Below are positions 28,480 through 39,815 of a DNA stretch of 64,000 nt, in pieces. The position numbers and the translations under genes are program-made. The notes beneath the pieces are model-generated. The model saw only the letters and a program-made list of their open reading frames with translations. It was not told the origin of the DNA and did not search any database. Source of the DNA: Tatumella sp. JGM91 (lineage in GTDB: Bacteria > Pseudomonadota > Gammaproteobacteria > Enterobacterales > Enterobacteriaceae); assembly GCF_018257575.1 (NCBI RefSeq), contig NZ_JAERJP010000005.1, positions 62,001-126,000 on the forward strand, read 5' to 3'. How positions within the stretch are numbered: the stretch's first letter is position 1; each line of letters begins with the position of its first letter.

Positions 28480-29697
28480 TTACTGGTGGTAGTGTTCCAG
28501 GAACCGGCCGAATTTACCGATAGCCATTTCGAGGTCATCAACACGTGGCAGTGTGACAATCCTGACATGGTCAGGCCATGGCCAGTTAAACGCGCTGCCC
28601 TGAACCAGCAGGACTTTTTCCTGTAACAGAAAATCCAGTACCATTTTCTGGTCATCGTGCAGATTGAATTTTTTCGGGTCGATACGCGGGAACATATATA
28701 ATGCGCCCTGTGGTTTTACACAGCTGACACCGGGAATTTCGTTAATCAGTTCCCAGGCACGGTCCCGTTGCTGGTAAAGACGCCCGCCGGGAGTAATAAA
28801 CTCGCTGATACTCTGATAACCCCCTAATGCGGTCTGGATCGCATGTTGCGCCGGTACGTTGGCACACAGACGCATAGAGGCCAGCATTTCAAGGCCTTCG
28901 ATATAGCCTTTGGCATGTTTTTTCGGGCCATTCAGCACCATCCAGCCTTGTCTGAAACCGGCCACACGGTAAGTTTTGGACAATCCGTTAAAGGTGACAG
29001 TCAGTAAGTCCGGAGCCAGAGCGGCAATAGACTGGTGCCGGGCTTCATCATAAAGAATTTTATCGTAAATCTCGTCGGCAAAGATAATCAGGTTATGTTC
29101 ACGGGCGATAGCCACAATTTCCAGCAATAGTTCTTTGCTGTACACCGCACCTGTCGGGTTATTCGGGTTAATAATAACAATCCCGCGGGTCCGCGGAGTG
29201 ATCCTGGCCCGAATGTCGTCCAGGTCAGGGAACCAGCCAGCAGATTCGTCACAGAGATAATGTACCGCTTTACCGCTGGATAAGGAGACCGACGCTGTCC
29301 ATAGCGGGTAGTCAGGTGCCGGTACCAGCATTTCGTCACCGGTGTTCAGTAACGCCTGCATAGATTGCACGATCAGCTCTGAAACACCGTTACCGATATA
29401 GATATCTTCAACAGTGACATCACGCATACCCCGTTTCTGATAGTGCTGCATAATGGCTTTGCGGGCGGAGTAGAGTCCTTTTGAATCACAGTATCCCTGG
29501 GAGGTCGGCAGATGTTTAATCACATCCACCAGAATTTCATCCGGCGCTTCAAACCCGAACGGTGCCGGATTGCCGATGTTGAGTTTGAGTACTTTATTAC
29601 CTTCTTCCTCAAGGCGTTTAGCCTCTTTCAGTACCGGGCCGCGTATGTCGTAACAAACGTTCTCAAGCTTCGCAGATTTTTCAATTTTATAAGTCAT
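28480..29697 (-). CDS. alaA: Glutamate-pyruvate aminotransferase AlaA
   Basis: A 405-residue fold-type-I PLP aminotransferase making alanine from pyruvate and glutamate, formerly YfbQ. The PLP lysine is K241 in GLSKTYRVAGFRQGW; NPNNPTGAVY and ADEIYDKILYD bind cofactor. It is almost identical to E. coli AlaA over its whole length. The ATG at 29697 (MTYKIEKSAKLENVCYDIRG) matches the E. coli start; in-frame ATG further upstream would add an unconserved leader. Confidence 0.96.
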   Translation of the reverse strand: MTYKIEKSAKLENVCYDIRGPVLKEAKRLEEEGNKVLKLNIGNPAPFGFEAPDEILVDVIKHLPTSQGYCDSKGLYSARKAIMQHYQKRGMRDVTVEDIYIGNGVSELIVQSMQALLNTGDEMLVPAPDYPLWTASVSLSSGKAVHYLCDESAGWFPDLDDIRARITPRTRGIVIINPNNPTGAVYSKELLLEIVAIAREHNLIIFADEIYDKILYDEARHQSIAALAPDLLTVTFNGLSKTYRVAGFRQGWMVLNGPKKHAKGYIEGLEMLASMRLCANVPAQHAIQTALGGYQSISEFITPGGRLYQQRDRAWELINEIPGVSCVKPQGALYMFPRIDPKKFNLHDDQKMVLDFLLQEKVLLVQGSAFNWPWPDHVRIVTLPRVDDLEMAIGKFGRFLEHYHQ

Positions 29698-30619
29698 TAC
29701 AATCGCCTTGGATGGCAGAGTCCATGTGTCTGCCCTGTGAGTCAACACTATAAATGTACTCTTCTGATGGTGCTAAAAGAAGGGTAAAGGCATCTTTTGG
29801 GGATTTGTTCAGCTCATCAGTAATTTTAATATTATCATATAATGTAAAATATAATAAAACCAGATTAATTAACCAGCAATCTCTATAAACATAGAATTTT
29901 ATTCTGGTTGTTGCTTTCAGGCTATCTGATTGAAATTTACCGTGTAAAAGATGAACAGTTAACCGAAGGTAAAGATAAAACTGTAAATTATTAGTAAGGA
30001 CAGATTAATTGTTTATTTATGTAATCGGTTCCATTTTTATTGTATAGATAAGAAAATTAGCAAACAGCATTTCAAATCAATAGTTAATTAAGATAATTCT
30101 GTTAAATTTTAATGATTGTCCTGATTTTATTTATATTGATGATGTTATATTACATATAAAAAACAGCAGGATAGGGTTTTTTGCTCAACTATTTTCGGTT
30201 ATCTTTCTCGCCGGGATGATGTCAGTGGTAAATACCGCTCTCTGAATATGAAGCAGGTCAAAAATTATGTACTTTTATATAAAAAAAATTCCAATTCCCG
30301 GTTAAAAATGATTAAGTATTATTAATAAATTTAATGCGATTAAAATCTGCAATAAATTTTACGACCTGCCATTTTCTGGTCAGGATAAATATTCAGCAGA
30401 AGCGTGAAACATTTCCGGAGAAAATGTCTTCTTTCACGCAACATAGAAATAATTGTGTTAATGAGAACTTTCTGAAACAGGGCCGCTTTTCTGTCTGCGC
30501 TTATTGCCGATGGACCCTTTTTTGGAAATACTCACCCCGATTTGTATCCTGCCGGCAGGCAGGTTTTGAAGTAATACCAGGGCAGTAAGTAATAAAAATC
30601 TTATAAGTGACTAAAAAAT
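29698..30619. other. AT-rich 0.9-kb alaA-lrhA divergent intergenic region
   Basis: No convincing gene is seen in this 922-bp stretch. About 29800-30360 is very AT-rich with many A/T runs. An 84-codon frame at 30334-30588 has no recognisable similarity or clear start signal. In E. coli the same gap is also long and carries the extended lrhA leader, the autoregulated promoter and a target for small RNA control, so a regulatory role is likely here too (inference). Confidence 0.6.
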
Positions 30620-31579
30620 ATGACAAATACTAATCCTCCAATTATGAATCTGGATCTCGACCTGCTAAGAACATTTGTCGCAGTAGCGGATCTGAATACG
30701 TTTGCCGCCGCCGCCGCGGCTGTGTGCCGTACTCAGTCAGCTGTCAGCCAGCAAATGCAGCGGCTTGAGCAACTGGTCGGAAAAGAACTGTTTGCACGAC
30801 ACGGGCGTAATAAATTACTGACAGAGCACGGTATTCAGTTACTTGGCTATGCCCGTAAAATTTTACGTTTTAACGATGAAGCCTGTGCATCGCTGATGTA
30901 CAGCAATGTGCAGGGAGTATTGACTATCGGTGTGACTGAGGACACGGCCGAGACCTTGCTTCCTTATGTGCTTAACCGTATTACCACGTTATATCCGAAA
31001 CTGACGATTGATATCCGTATTACCCCGTCGGCCACTGTGTTTGAGCTGCTGGAGAGAAAAGAGGTTGATATCGTGCTGAGCACTTCAGCCGGTGATGGCG
31101 TTATCAGCCAGGTACTGCGTACTTCTCCGACATTGTGGTTTTGTGCCGCAGATTATGCTTTCCGGCACGGTGAAGCCTTGCCGTTGGTTTTACAGGATGA
31201 GTCTAACCCTTATCGTGAAATGGCCATCGAAAATCTTAATCGTAATGGAACGCCATGGCGTATTTCCTACGTGGCGACCTCTCTGTCTGCGGTGAAAGTC
31301 GCGGTAAAATCAGGCCTGGGAGCAACAGCACGTCCGGCCGAAATGATCGGCCCGGAAGTCAGAGTGCTGGGCAATGCGGAAGGACTGCCTGCTCTGCCGG
31401 ATACCCAGTATCTGGTGTGTCGTCAGCAAGATAATGATAACGAACTGTTGCGGTCGGTCTTTACCGTATTACAGCCGCTGGCTGATCCGTCACATCCGTT
31501 ATCTGAAGATAACGAGACTCTGCCAGAAGAGGATGAAGATCTGACGGATGTCATCCCGGGAAATAGTGAAGATCACTAG
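30620..31579 (+). CDS. lrhA: LysR-family regulator LrhA (HexA/PecT)
   Basis: A 319-residue LysR-type regulator. The N-terminal winged HTH (residues ~10-70: [42 protein letters not shown]) is nearly identical to E. coli LrhA and to HexA/PecT of Pectobacterium/Dickeya, which repress flhDC, fimbriae and, in plant pathogens, exoenzymes and motility. The effector domain (from ~95) is more diverged. The C-terminal ~35 residues form a strongly acidic tail (Glu/Asp-rich). It lies directly upstream of nuo, as in E. coli, and is followed by a terminator. Confidence 0.95.
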   Translation: MTNTNPPIMNLDLDLLRTFVAVADLNTFAAAAAAVCRTQSAVSQQMQRLEQLVGKELFARHGRNKLLTEHGIQLLGYARKILRFNDEACASLMYSNVQGVLTIGVTEDTAETLLPYVLNRITTLYPKLTIDIRITPSATVFELLERKEVDIVLSTSAGDGVISQVLRTSPTLWFCAADYAFRHGEALPLVLQDESNPYREMAIENLNRNGTPWRISYVATSLSAVKVAVKSGLGATARPAEMIGPEVRVLGNAEGLPALPDTQYLVCRQQDNDNELLRSVFTVLQPLADPSHPLSEDNETLPEEDEDLTDVIPGNSEDH

Positions 31580-31607
31580 CGGAACAGCCGTTAGCGTTAC
31601 TGATTAT

Positions 31608-31639
31608 TAAAACCCGTCATCTCTGTGGCGGGTTTTTTA
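31608..31639 (+). terminator. Rho-independent terminator of lrhA
   Basis: AAAACCCG (31609-31616) and CGGGTTTT (31629-31636) pair, followed by further T residues. It starts 29 nt after the lrhA stop and separates lrhA from the nuo promoter region. Confidence 0.88.
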
Positions 31640-32065
31640 TTGCCGTCACCCGCAAAAACTTGAATAAAAACCCGCAATCTGGCTGTTTTTTATTCATCCT
31701 TCTCTGAATTCTGCTCTCGATCAAAAAATAATTCATCCTTTCCGGGGTAAATTGAAAAAGACCTGCCAGACTATAAGGACATCGTTGCTAAATTAAACAG
31801 TTCGCCCTATGAGCAACCATGACTGAAGCGATTTAGCTGGACGAAGTCGCACTGTTTGTTAATAATATGTGTGTTTTGTGAATTAGTCTTTAATTATAAT
31901 TGTCAGTGTTGACAAAAGGTTACTGTAGAGGGTAGATAAACCATAATTATACTGTGGGTACCATAGGTGCAGCAGATTTTTATAAGGTTAACCCTTCCTT
32001 TGAATGATTGTGGTGACGGGCGTTAAGCGTCAGCTGGCTTCCGGATCTACGTTTGATGAGTAAGC
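31640..32065 (+). promoter_or_regulatory. nuo operon promoter and leader region
   Basis: A 426-bp gene-free stretch before nuoA. The best promoter candidate is TTGACA (31909-31914), an 18-bp spacer and TAGATA (31933-31938). TATAAT at 31895-31900 is another -10-like sequence but lacks a good -35. The transcript would carry a leader of ~120 nt. E. coli nuo is controlled by ArcA, NarL, FNR, Fis and IHF; no unambiguous site for these was identified by eye. Confidence 0.45.
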
Positions 32066-32506
32066 ATGAGTATGTCAACAACCACTGAAGTAATCGCACA
32101 TCATTGGGCTTTCGTTGTATTTGTCATTATTGCTTTCGGGCTCTGTGCTTTCATGTTAACCGGGGGCTGGTTACTCGGGGGCAGGGCAAAAGCAAGATAC
32201 AAAAATACACCTTTCGAGTCGGGTATCGACGCGGTCGGTAATACCCAGCTGCGCTTGTCTGCAAAATTCTACCTGGTGGCGATGTTCTTCGTCATTTTCG
32301 ATGTTGAAGCGCTGTTTCTTTACGCATGGTCAGTTTCTGTGCGCGAAAGCGGCTGGATAGGCTTTGCCGAAGCGGCGATCTTTATTTTGGTATTACTGGC
32401 GGGTCTGGTGTATCTGGCACGTATCGGTGCGCTGGACTGGGCACCTGCCCGTCGTCGCGTCACCACAGATTCCGGACGTAGTGATATCCCTTCTCAAAAG
32501 CAGTAA
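32066..32506 (+). CDS. nuoA: NADH-quinone oxidoreductase subunit A
   Basis: A 146-residue membrane subunit of NDH-1 with three transmembrane helices. The conserved loop between helices 1 and 2 ([39 protein letters not shown]) at the quinone-site junction is clear. First gene of the 13-gene nuo operon; nuoB starts 15 nt after its stop. Confidence 0.96.
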   Translation: MSMSTTTEVIAHHWAFVVFVIIAFGLCAFMLTGGWLLGGRAKARYKNTPFESGIDAVGNTQLRLSAKFYLVAMFFVIFDVEALFLYAWSVSVRESGWIGFAEAAIFILVLLAGLVYLARIGALDWAPARRRVTTDSGRSDIPSQKQ

Positions 32507-32521
32507 CAGTGAGGCATTAGA

Positions 32522-33202
32522 ATGGACTATACGCTGACCCGCATAGACCCTGAAGGCAGCGGGAATAATGATCGTTATCCCCTGCAAAAACAGGAGATTG
32601 TGAGCGATCCGCTGGAACAGCATGTACACCGCAGTGTGTATATGGGCAAGCTGGAGCATGCGCTGCATGACATGGTTAACTGGGGCAGAAAAAACTCTCT
32701 ATGGCCTTATAATTTCGGTCTTTCCTGCTGCTATGTTGAAATGACCACTTCTTTTACTGCTGTCCATGATGTAGCACGTTTTGGCGCCGAAGTGATGCGT
32801 GCCTCTCCCCGTCAGGCTGATTTTATGGTGATTGCCGGGACACCGTTTACCAAAATGGCCCCGGTAATACAGCGTCTCTATGACCAGATGCTCGAGCCAA
32901 AATGGGTTATCTCAATGGGAGCCTGTGCCAACTCTGGCGGTATGTACGATATCTATTCTGTTGTGCAGGGCGTTGATAAGTTCCTGCCGGTGGATGTGTA
33001 CATCCCCGGCTGCCCGCCTCGTCCTGAAGCCTATATGCAGGCCCTGTTGTTGTTGCAGGAATCGATCGGTAAAGAACGCCGGCCACTCTCCTGGGTGGTC
33101 GGGGATCAGGGGGTCTACCGGGCCAATATGCCTTCAGAGCGTGAACGAAAACGTGGCGAACGTATTGCTGTGACAACTTTACGCACCCCGGATGAAATCT
33201 AA
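32522..33202 (+). CDS. nuoB: NADH-quinone oxidoreductase subunit B
   Basis: A 226-residue peripheral-arm subunit that carries the terminal N2 [4Fe-4S] cluster and forms the quinone pocket with NuoD. Cluster cysteines are in [19 protein letters not shown] and [11 protein letters not shown]. Length is close to E. coli NuoB (220 aa). A 115-nt gap without a clear terminator separates it from nuoC. Confidence 0.97.
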   Translation: MDYTLTRIDPEGSGNNDRYPLQKQEIVSDPLEQHVHRSVYMGKLEHALHDMVNWGRKNSLWPYNFGLSCCYVEMTTSFTAVHDVARFGAEVMRASPRQADFMVIAGTPFTKMAPVIQRLYDQMLEPKWVISMGACANSGGMYDIYSVVQGVDKFLPVDVYIPGCPPRPEAYMQALLLLQESIGKERRPLSWVVGDQGVYRANMPSERERKRGERIAVTTLRTPDEI

Positions 33203-33317
33203 GCCGGTTATTCAGGGATGAGTGTATCCCGGCGTCATCTGAACCATCATCCCGCCGGCCGCCATCCTGACGTCATCTTATAAGTGCCTGAATACAGGCC
33301 GGAATGGTGAATATCGT

Positions 33318-35117
33318 ATGACTGATTTGAACACGCAAGACTCCGTTCTGCCCGCCTGGCAAACCAGAGATCATCTTGATGATCCTGTTATCGGTGAACT
33401 GCGTAATCGTTTTGGCCCTGAGGCCTTTACTGTTCAGCCAACCCGTACCGGGCATCCGGTGGTCTGGGTTCCGCGTGAACAGTTACCGGAAGTAATCACC
33501 TTCTTACGCGCACTGCCTAAACCCTATGTCATGCTTTACGATTTGCATGGAACAGATGAACGGCTGCGTACCCACCGTCAGGGGCTGCCTGCTGCTGACT
33601 TTTCTGTTTTCTATCATCTGTTATCGATTGATCGTAACCGCGATATTGTGATCAAGGTAGCGTTAGCGGAAAGCGATCTGTATTTGCCGACTCTGACCAC
33701 AATTTTTCCCAATGCCAACTGGTATGAACGGGAAACCTGGGAAATGTTTGGCATTACGTTCCGCGGACACCCGCACCTGACCCGTATCATGATGCCTGAT
33801 ACCTGGAGTGGTCATCCGTTACGTAAAGACTATCCGGCCCGTGCCACGGAGTTTGATCCTTTTTCCCTGACCAAAGCGAAAGAAGATTTGGAAATGGAGG
33901 CTCTGGCATTTAATCCCGATGCCTGGGGCATGAAGCGCGGTACGGCCAGTGAAGATTTTATGTTCCTCAACCTCGGCCCTAACCATCCGTCAGCCCATGG
34001 TGCCTTCCGGATCATTCTGCAGCTGGATGGTGAAGAAATTGTCGATTGTGTGCCGGACATTGGTTACCACCATCGTGGTGCTGAAAAAATGGCAGAGCGC
34101 CAGTCATGGCATAGCTATATTCCCTACACGGACCGGATTGAGTATCTCGGCGGCTGTGTTAATGAAATGCCTTATGTACTGGCTGTCGAAAAGCTGGCGG
34201 GGATCACTGTTCCCGATCGGGTCAATGTGATCCGTGTGATGCTTTCTGAGCTGTTCCGTATCAACAGCCATCTGCTTTATATCTCGACGTTTATTCAGGA
34301 TGTGGGGGCGATGACCCCGGTATTCTTTGCCTTCACTGACCGGCAAAAAATTTATGATGTGGTGGAAGCGATCACCGGATTCCGGATGCATCCTGCCTGG
34401 TTCCGTATTGGTGGCGTTGCTCATGATCTTCCTAACGGCTGGGAACGGTTACTGCGTGACTTTCTCGACTGGATGCCAAAACGGCTCAAAGAATATGACA
34501 AAGCCGCATTGCGTAATAGTGTGCTGGTTGGCCGCTCGCGGGGAGTCGCCGCCTATAACCAGCAGGAAGCCCTGGCCTGGGGAACTACCGGGGCCGCATT
34601 ACGTGCCACCGGGCTGGATTTTGATGTCCGTAAATGGCGCCCGTATTCCGGTTATGAAAACTTTGAGTTTGACATTCCGGTCGGCGGGGGCGTCAGCGAT
34701 GCTTACAGCCGCGTGATGCTGAAGATGGAAGAGATGTGGCAGTCACTGCGTATTCTTGAACAATGTCTGAAAAATATGCCGGCGGGTCCGTTTAAAGCGG
34801 ATCATCCTCTGACAACACCACCGCCGAAAGAGCGCACATTGCAGCATATCGAAACGCTGATTACCCACTTCCTGCAGGTTTCCTGGGGTCCTGTGATGCC
34901 TGCTAATGAATCGTTCCAGATGATTGAAGCGACCAAAGGTATCAACAGTTATTACCTGACAAGTGATGGCAGCACCATGAGTTACCGGACCAGGGTCAGA
35001 ACGCCGAGCTTTCCGCATTTACAGCAGATCCCTTCGGTGATCCGTGGCAGCCTGGTATCAGACCTGATTGTCTATCTTGGCAGTATTGATTTTGTTATGT
35101 CTGACGTGGACCGCTAA
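33318..35117 (+). CDS. nuoC: NADH-quinone oxidoreductase fused subunits C/D
   Basis: A 599-residue fusion typical of enterobacteria. Residues 1-~185 are NuoC (30-kDa subunit: [35 protein letters not shown]). After a short linker NuoD (49-kDa subunit) follows, with [30 protein letters not shown] and the quinone-site FVMSDVDR at the end. Together they line the quinone cavity next to cluster N2. The stop overlaps the nuoE start by one base (TAATG). Confidence 0.97.
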   Translation: MTDLNTQDSVLPAWQTRDHLDDPVIGELRNRFGPEAFTVQPTRTGHPVVWVPREQLPEVITFLRALPKPYVMLYDLHGTDERLRTHRQGLPAADFSVFYHLLSIDRNRDIVIKVALAESDLYLPTLTTIFPNANWYERETWEMFGITFRGHPHLTRIMMPDTWSGHPLRKDYPARATEFDPFSLTKAKEDLEMEALAFNPDAWGMKRGTASEDFMFLNLGPNHPSAHGAFRIILQLDGEEIVDCVPDIGYHHRGAEKMAERQSWHSYIPYTDRIEYLGGCVNEMPYVLAVEKLAGITVPDRVNVIRVMLSELFRINSHLLYISTFIQDVGAMTPVFFAFTDRQKIYDVVEAITGFRMHPAWFRIGGVAHDLPNGWERLLRDFLDWMPKRLKEYDKAALRNSVLVGRSRGVAAYNQQEALAWGTTGAALRATGLDFDVRKWRPYSGYENFEFDIPVGGGVSDAYSRVMLKMEEMWQSLRILEQCLKNMPAGPFKADHPLTTPPPKERTLQHIETLITHFLQVSWGPVMPANESFQMIEATKGINSYYLTSDGSTMSYRTRVRTPSFPHLQQIPSVIRGSLVSDLIVYLGSIDFVMSDVDR

Positions 35118-35635
35118 TGATGAATAACCAGCAAATAGCCGTTAAAACGATAGACCCTGCAGAAACTTTTGTGCTGAGCGCAGAAGAACATCAGGCCATT
35201 GAACACGAAAAGCATCATTACGAAGATGCCCGCGCCGCGTCGATAGAAGCTCTGAAAATTGTCCAGAAACATCGCGGCTGGGTTCCCGACGGGGCGATTG
35301 ATGCGATTGCCGGTGTGCTCGGTATTCCGGCCAGTGATGTCGAAGGGGTCGCCACCTTTTACAGCCAGATTTATCGCCAGCCGGTCGGCCGGTATGTGAT
35401 CCGCTACTGTGACAGCGTGGTCTGTCATATTACCGGCTACCAGGGGATACAGACGGCACTGGAACACACCCTGAATATTAAACCGGGACAGACCACCGCC
35501 GACGGGCGCTTCACGCTGTTACCTACCTGTTGTCTGGGAAACTGTGATAAGGGGCCGGTCATGATGGTCAACGAGCAGACGCATGTCCATCTGACACCGG
35601 AAGCAATTGCCACTTTACTGGAGCAGTATCAATGA
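35117..35635 (+). CDS. nuoE: NADH-quinone oxidoreductase subunit E
   Basis: A 172-residue thioredoxin-like subunit with one [2Fe-2S] cluster (N1a). The cluster cysteines are in CDSVVCH and the later [13 protein letters not shown]. Its start overlaps the nuoCD stop and its stop overlaps the nuoF start by 4 nt, indicating tight coupling in the NADH dehydrogenase module. Confidence 0.96.
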   Translation: MMNNQQIAVKTIDPAETFVLSAEEHQAIEHEKHHYEDARAASIEALKIVQKHRGWVPDGAIDAIAGVLGIPASDVEGVATFYSQIYRQPVGRYVIRYCDSVVCHITGYQGIQTALEHTLNIKPGQTTADGRFTLLPTCCLGNCDKGPVMMVNEQTHVHLTPEAIATLLEQYQ

Positions 35636-36978
35636 CCGTTAAAACAATCATTCGTACTGCGGAAACCCATCCTCTGACCTGGCGGATGCGGGATGATAAG
35701 CAACCCGTGTGGCTGGAAGAGTACCGCAGTAAAAATGGCTATGCCGGTGCTGTAAAAGCACTTCAGAGTTTGTCGCCGGATGACATTGTGGCACAAATCA
35801 AGGACTCCGGGCTGAAAGGCCGTGGCGGGGCTGGTTTCTCCACCGGCCTGAAATGGAGCCTGATGCCTAAAGATGAATCCATGAATATCCGTTATCTGTT
35901 ATGCAATGCGGATGAGATGGAGCCCGGCACCTATAAAGACCGCCTGCTAATGGAACAGATGCCACACCAGCTGGTGGAAGGGATGCTGATTGGGGCATTT
36001 GCTCTGAAAGCCTACCGCGGCTATATCTTCCTGCGCGGTGAGTATATTGAAGCGGCCGCGCACCTGCGACGGGCAATAGATGAAGCGACCGCGGCGGGCC
36101 TGCTGGGAAAAAATATCCTTGGGACCGGTTTTAACTTTGAATTGATCGTTCATACGGGCGCCGGGCGCTATATCTGTGGTGAAGAAACCGCTCTGATTAA
36201 CTCACTGGAAGGCCGCCGGGCTAACCCGCGCTCCAAACCACCGTTCCCGGCATCCGCTGGTGTGTGGGGTAAACCGACCTGTGTGAATAATGTTGAAACC
36301 CTGTCAAATGTGCCGGCCATTATTGCCAACGGGGTGGACTGGTACAAAGGGATTTCCGGCAGTGATGATGCCGGGACCAAAATGATGGGGTTTTCCGGAC
36401 GGGTGAAAAACCCCGGTGTCTGGGAACTGCCTTTCGGGATTACTGCCCGTGAAATTCTTGAGGACTATGCCGGAGGAATGCGTGACGGGCTGCAGTTTAA
36501 AGCCTGGCAACCCGGCGGTGCAGGCACCGACTTTCTGACTGATGCGCATCTCGATTTACCGATGGAGTTTGCCAGTATTGGTAAAGCCGGCAGCCGTTTG
36601 GGGACCGCGCTGGCGATGGCGGTTGATCATGAAATTAATATGGTTTCCCTGGTCCGTAATCTTGAAGAGTTTTTTGCCCGCGAGTCCTGTGGCTGGTGTA
36701 CCCCGTGCCGTGATGGCCTGCCGTGGAGTGTCAAAATTCTTCGCGCTCTGGAACAGGGAAAAGGGCAGCCGGGGGATATTGAAACGCTGCAACAACTCTG
36801 TCGCCAGCTAGGCCCGGGCAAAACGTTCTGCGCCCATGCGCCTGGTGCCGTAGAGCCATTGCAGAGTGCGATTAAATATTTCCGTGATGAGTTTGAAGCG
36901 GGTATTGCACCCCAGGTATTCGGCAATATCCGTCCTGTGAAGGGTATTCAGCCTAACCTGCTGAAATCACGATGGTAA
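35632..36978 (+). CDS. nuoF: NADH-quinone oxidoreductase subunit F
   Basis: A 448-residue flavoprotein subunit that binds NADH and FMN and carries the N3 [4Fe-4S] cluster. The glycine-rich NADH/FMN site is [16 protein letters not shown] with [17 protein letters not shown], and the cluster cysteines lie in [12 protein letters not shown] plus a later Cys ([11 protein letters not shown]). Length matches E. coli (445 aa). Confidence 0.97.
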   Translation: MTVKTIIRTAETHPLTWRMRDDKQPVWLEEYRSKNGYAGAVKALQSLSPDDIVAQIKDSGLKGRGGAGFSTGLKWSLMPKDESMNIRYLLCNADEMEPGTYKDRLLMEQMPHQLVEGMLIGAFALKAYRGYIFLRGEYIEAAAHLRRAIDEATAAGLLGKNILGTGFNFELIVHTGAGRYICGEETALINSLEGRRANPRSKPPFPASAGVWGKPTCVNNVETLSNVPAIIANGVDWYKGISGSDDAGTKMMGFSGRVKNPGVWELPFGITAREILEDYAGGMRDGLQFKAWQPGGAGTDFLTDAHLDLPMEFASIGKAGSRLGTALAMAVDHEINMVSLVRNLEEFFARESCGWCTPCRDGLPWSVKILRALEQGKGQPGDIETLQQLCRQLGPGKTFCAHAPGAVEPLQSAIKYFRDEFEAGIAPQVFGNIRPVKGIQPNLLKSRW

Positions 36979-37053
36979 GTCAGGTAGCCTCCCCGCGGTC
37001 AGGGGAGCCTGGCGCCTGATTCACCACGATAAATTATAAGTATTATGTTTAAC

Positions 37054-37071
37054 GCTCGTGCCGGCACGAGC
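37054..37071. repeat. 18-bp perfect palindrome before nuoG
   Basis: GCTCGTGCCGGCACGAGC is a perfect self-complementary sequence ending 6 nt before the GGAAG ribosome-binding site of nuoG. As RNA it would form a small hairpin in the nuoF-nuoG gap; as DNA it could be an operator. Confidence 0.6.
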
Positions 37072-37091
37072 CTTACGGAAGCATGTTCACT

Positions 37092-39815
37092 ATGGCTACT
37101 ATTCATGTAGACGGTAAAGAATATGAAGTAAACGGGGCTGACAATCTGTTACAGGCTTGTCTTTCTCTCGGGCTGGATATTCCTTATTTTTGCTGGCATC
37201 CGGCGCTGGGCAGTGTAGGTGCCTGCCGTCAGTGTGCGGTAAAGCAATACCAGAATGCCGAAGATACCCGTGGACGTCTGGTGATGTCCTGTATGACCCC
37301 GGCCTCTGACGGCACTTTTATTTCGGTGGAAGATGCCGAAGCGAAAGAGTTTCGTGAAAGTGTGGTTGAATGGCTGATGACCAATCATCCCCATGATTGT
37401 CCTGTCTGTGAAGAAGGGGGGAATTGTCATCTGCAGGACATGACGGTGATGACCGGACACAGTTTCCGGCGTTATCGTTTCACCAAACGCACCCATCGTA
37501 ACCAGGATCTCGGGCCTTTTATCTCTCATGAGATGAACCGCTGTATTGCCTGCTATCGTTGCGTCCGTTATTACAAAGATTATGCGGGTGGTACCGACCT
37601 CGGGGTCTATGGTGCCCACGACAATGTCTACTTTGGCCGGCCGCAGGATGGCACCCTCGAAAGCGAATTTTCAGGTAACCTGACAGAAGTCTGCCCGACC
37701 GGCGTGTTTACCGACAAAACTCATTCCGAACGCTACAACCGTAAATGGGATATGCAGTTCGCTCCCAGCATCTGTCAGCAGTGCAGCGTCGGCTGTAATA
37801 TCAGCCCCGGTGAGCGTTATGGTGAATTGCGACGTATCGAAAACCGTTTTAACGGCAGTGTTAACCACTATTTCCTGTGTGACCGTGGCCGGTTTGGCTA
37901 CGGGTATGTAAACCGTGATGACCGTCCCCGTCATCCTCGCCAGCGGCACGGCAGTGACTGGGTTACCCTGAGTTCAGAACAGGTGATTAATGCGGCTGCC
38001 GATATAATACGTCAGGGGAAAAAGGTCATTGGTATCGGCTCCGGACGCGCCAGTATAGAAAGTAACTTTGCGTTACAGCAACTGGTCGGAGCAGAAAACT
38101 TTTCGACCGGAATGGCCAGCAGTGAACATAATAATGTGATGCGGGTTCTGCAGGTGCTGCGTGATGGCGGTATCAACACGCCGTCCTTACGGGATATCGA
38201 ATCTTATGATGCCGTACTGGTACTGGGAGAAGACCTGACCCAGGTAGGGGCGCGGGTAGCCTTATCCGTACGTCAGGCCCTGAAAGGAAAAGCGCGTGAA
38301 ATGGCAGCGGCCCAGAAAGTGGCTGACTGGCAGATTGCGGCGATCCTCAATATCGGCCAGCATGCGAAACATCCGCTATTTTTAACCCATACCGAGGAAA
38401 CCCGGCTGGATGATATTGCTGCCTGGAGCTATCGGGCAGCGGTGGAAGATCAGGCCCGGCTTGGCTTTGCGATTGCCCATGCCATCGACAGCTCGGCACC
38501 GGCGGCCGGAGAGATGGACGCCTCTCTGGAGGGCAAACTGGATGTGATTGTGCAGGCACTGAGTGGTGCGAAGAAACCGCTGATTATTTCCGGCACTCAC
38601 TCCGGCAGCCAGGCAATAATCGATGCCGCGGCCAATGTGGCCAGAGCACTGAAAAACCGCGGATCAGATGTGGGTATCACTCTCCTGTTGCCTCAGGCTA
38701 ACAGCCTCGGGCTGGCGATGCTCGGTGGTCAGCCGCTTGAGCCGGTACTGGATAGGCTGCACCAGGGGGACGCTGATACGGTTGTAGTCCTTGAGAATGA
38801 CCTCTATCGCCATGCTCCGGCATCACTGGTGGATGCGGCGCTGGCACGTTGCCAGCAGGTCATAGTGGCGGATCACCAGCAGACCAGAACCCTGGATAAA
38901 GCCAGTTTCGTACTGCCTGCGGCAACTTTTGCCGAAGCTGACGGGACCGTTGTCAGCCAGGAAGGGCGTGCACAACGTTTCTTCCAGGTATTTGACCCTG
39001 CATTCTACGATAATTCGGTACAAATTACCGAAAGCTGGCGCTGGCTGCATTCGCTGCATGTGGCGCTGGAAAGCCGGAAAATTGACTGGTCACAGCTGGA
39101 TCATGTTATTGACTCAGTGATTGCTGCACAGCCTCAGCTGGCGGCGATTAAAGATGCCGCTCCGGACGCAGCCTTTCGTATCCGCGGGCAGAAACTGGCC
39201 CGCTCACCTCATCGTTATAGCGGGCGTACGGCCATGCGCGCCAATATCAGTGTGCATGAACCGCGGCAGCCGCAGGATATTGATACGATGTTCGCCTTCT
39301 CCATGGAAGGGAATAACCAGCCTTCCGCACCGCGTTCTCAGGTGCCGTTCGCCTGGGCACCCGGCTGGAATTCACCTCAGGCGTGGAATAAATTCCAGGA
39401 TGAGGTCGGCGGGCATTTACGTCATGGCGACCCCGGGGTCCGGTTAATCGAACCTTCTGCCGGACAACTGGAGTGGTTTATGCCGCCGCTGCCAGCCCCG
39501 GTGATCCGTGGTCAATGGCAGGTAGCCCCTCTGTATCGCTTATTTGGCAGTGAAGAGCTGTCACAGCGCTCGGCGGTGTTCCGTGAACGTATGACTGAAG
39601 CCTGTGTGGTTCTGAATCAGGGGGAGGCGGAAAAGCTGGGTATCACCCGCGGCACATGGCTGGAACTGCAATGCGCCGGTGAAACCCTCCGCCTGCCGGT
39701 CCGTTTTTCAGCGACGTTACCTGCCGGTCAGGCAGGCTTGCCGCTGGGAATGCCGGGGGTTCCTCTGTTCCTGTCCGGTGCCACTATTGAAAAACTGCAG
39801 GAGGCAGCACAATGA
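37092..39815 (+). CDS. nuoG: NADH-quinone oxidoreductase subunit G
   Basis: A 907-residue subunit with most iron-sulphur clusters of the peripheral arm. An N-terminal [2Fe-2S] ferredoxin domain ([19 protein letters not shown]) is followed by [18 protein letters not shown] and CIACYRCVR cluster sites, the N7 site CQQCSVGCN, and a molybdopterin-type (formate dehydrogenase-like) domain. Residues after ~740 are more diverged from E. coli than the rest. The ATG at 37092 is chosen because GGAAG lies 10 nt upstream; the in-frame ATG at 37083 is too close to that site. Overlaps nuoH by 4 nt. Confidence 0.96.
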   Translation: MATIHVDGKEYEVNGADNLLQACLSLGLDIPYFCWHPALGSVGACRQCAVKQYQNAEDTRGRLVMSCMTPASDGTFISVEDAEAKEFRESVVEWLMTNHPHDCPVCEEGGNCHLQDMTVMTGHSFRRYRFTKRTHRNQDLGPFISHEMNRCIACYRCVRYYKDYAGGTDLGVYGAHDNVYFGRPQDGTLESEFSGNLTEVCPTGVFTDKTHSERYNRKWDMQFAPSICQQCSVGCNISPGERYGELRRIENRFNGSVNHYFLCDRGRFGYGYVNRDDRPRHPRQRHGSDWVTLSSEQVINAAADIIRQGKKVIGIGSGRASIESNFALQQLVGAENFSTGMASSEHNNVMRVLQVLRDGGINTPSLRDIESYDAVLVLGEDLTQVGARVALSVRQALKGKAREMAAAQKVADWQIAAILNIGQHAKHPLFLTHTEETRLDDIAAWSYRAAVEDQARLGFAIAHAIDSSAPAAGEMDASLEGKLDVIVQALSGAKKPLIISGTHSGSQAIIDAAANVARALKNRGSDVGITLLLPQANSLGLAMLGGQPLEPVLDRLHQGDADTVVVLENDLYRHAPASLVDAALARCQQVIVADHQQTRTLDKASFVLPAATFAEADGTVVSQEGRAQRFFQVFDPAFYDNSVQITESWRWLHSLHVALESRKIDWSQLDHVIDSVIAAQPQLAAIKDAAPDAAFRIRGQKLARSPHRYSGRTAMRANISVHEPRQPQDIDTMFAFSMEGNNQPSAPRSQVPFAWAPGWNSPQAWNKFQDEVGGHLRHGDPGVRLIEPSAGQLEWFMPPLPAPVIRGQWQVAPLYRLFGSEELSQRSAVFRERMTEACVVLNQGEAEKLGITRGTWLELQCAGETLRLPVRFSATLPAGQAGLPLGMPGVPLFLSGATIEKLQEAAQ

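Noticed and set aside
30334-30588. 84-codon frame upstream of lrhA
   Set aside because: No ribosome-binding site of quality, no recognisable similarity; lies in the probable lrhA leader. Kept only as part of the intergenic description.
33318-35117. Frameshift or artificial fusion of nuoC and nuoD
   Set aside because: A fused nuoCD is the normal enterobacterial form; length and linker agree with E. coli NuoCD.
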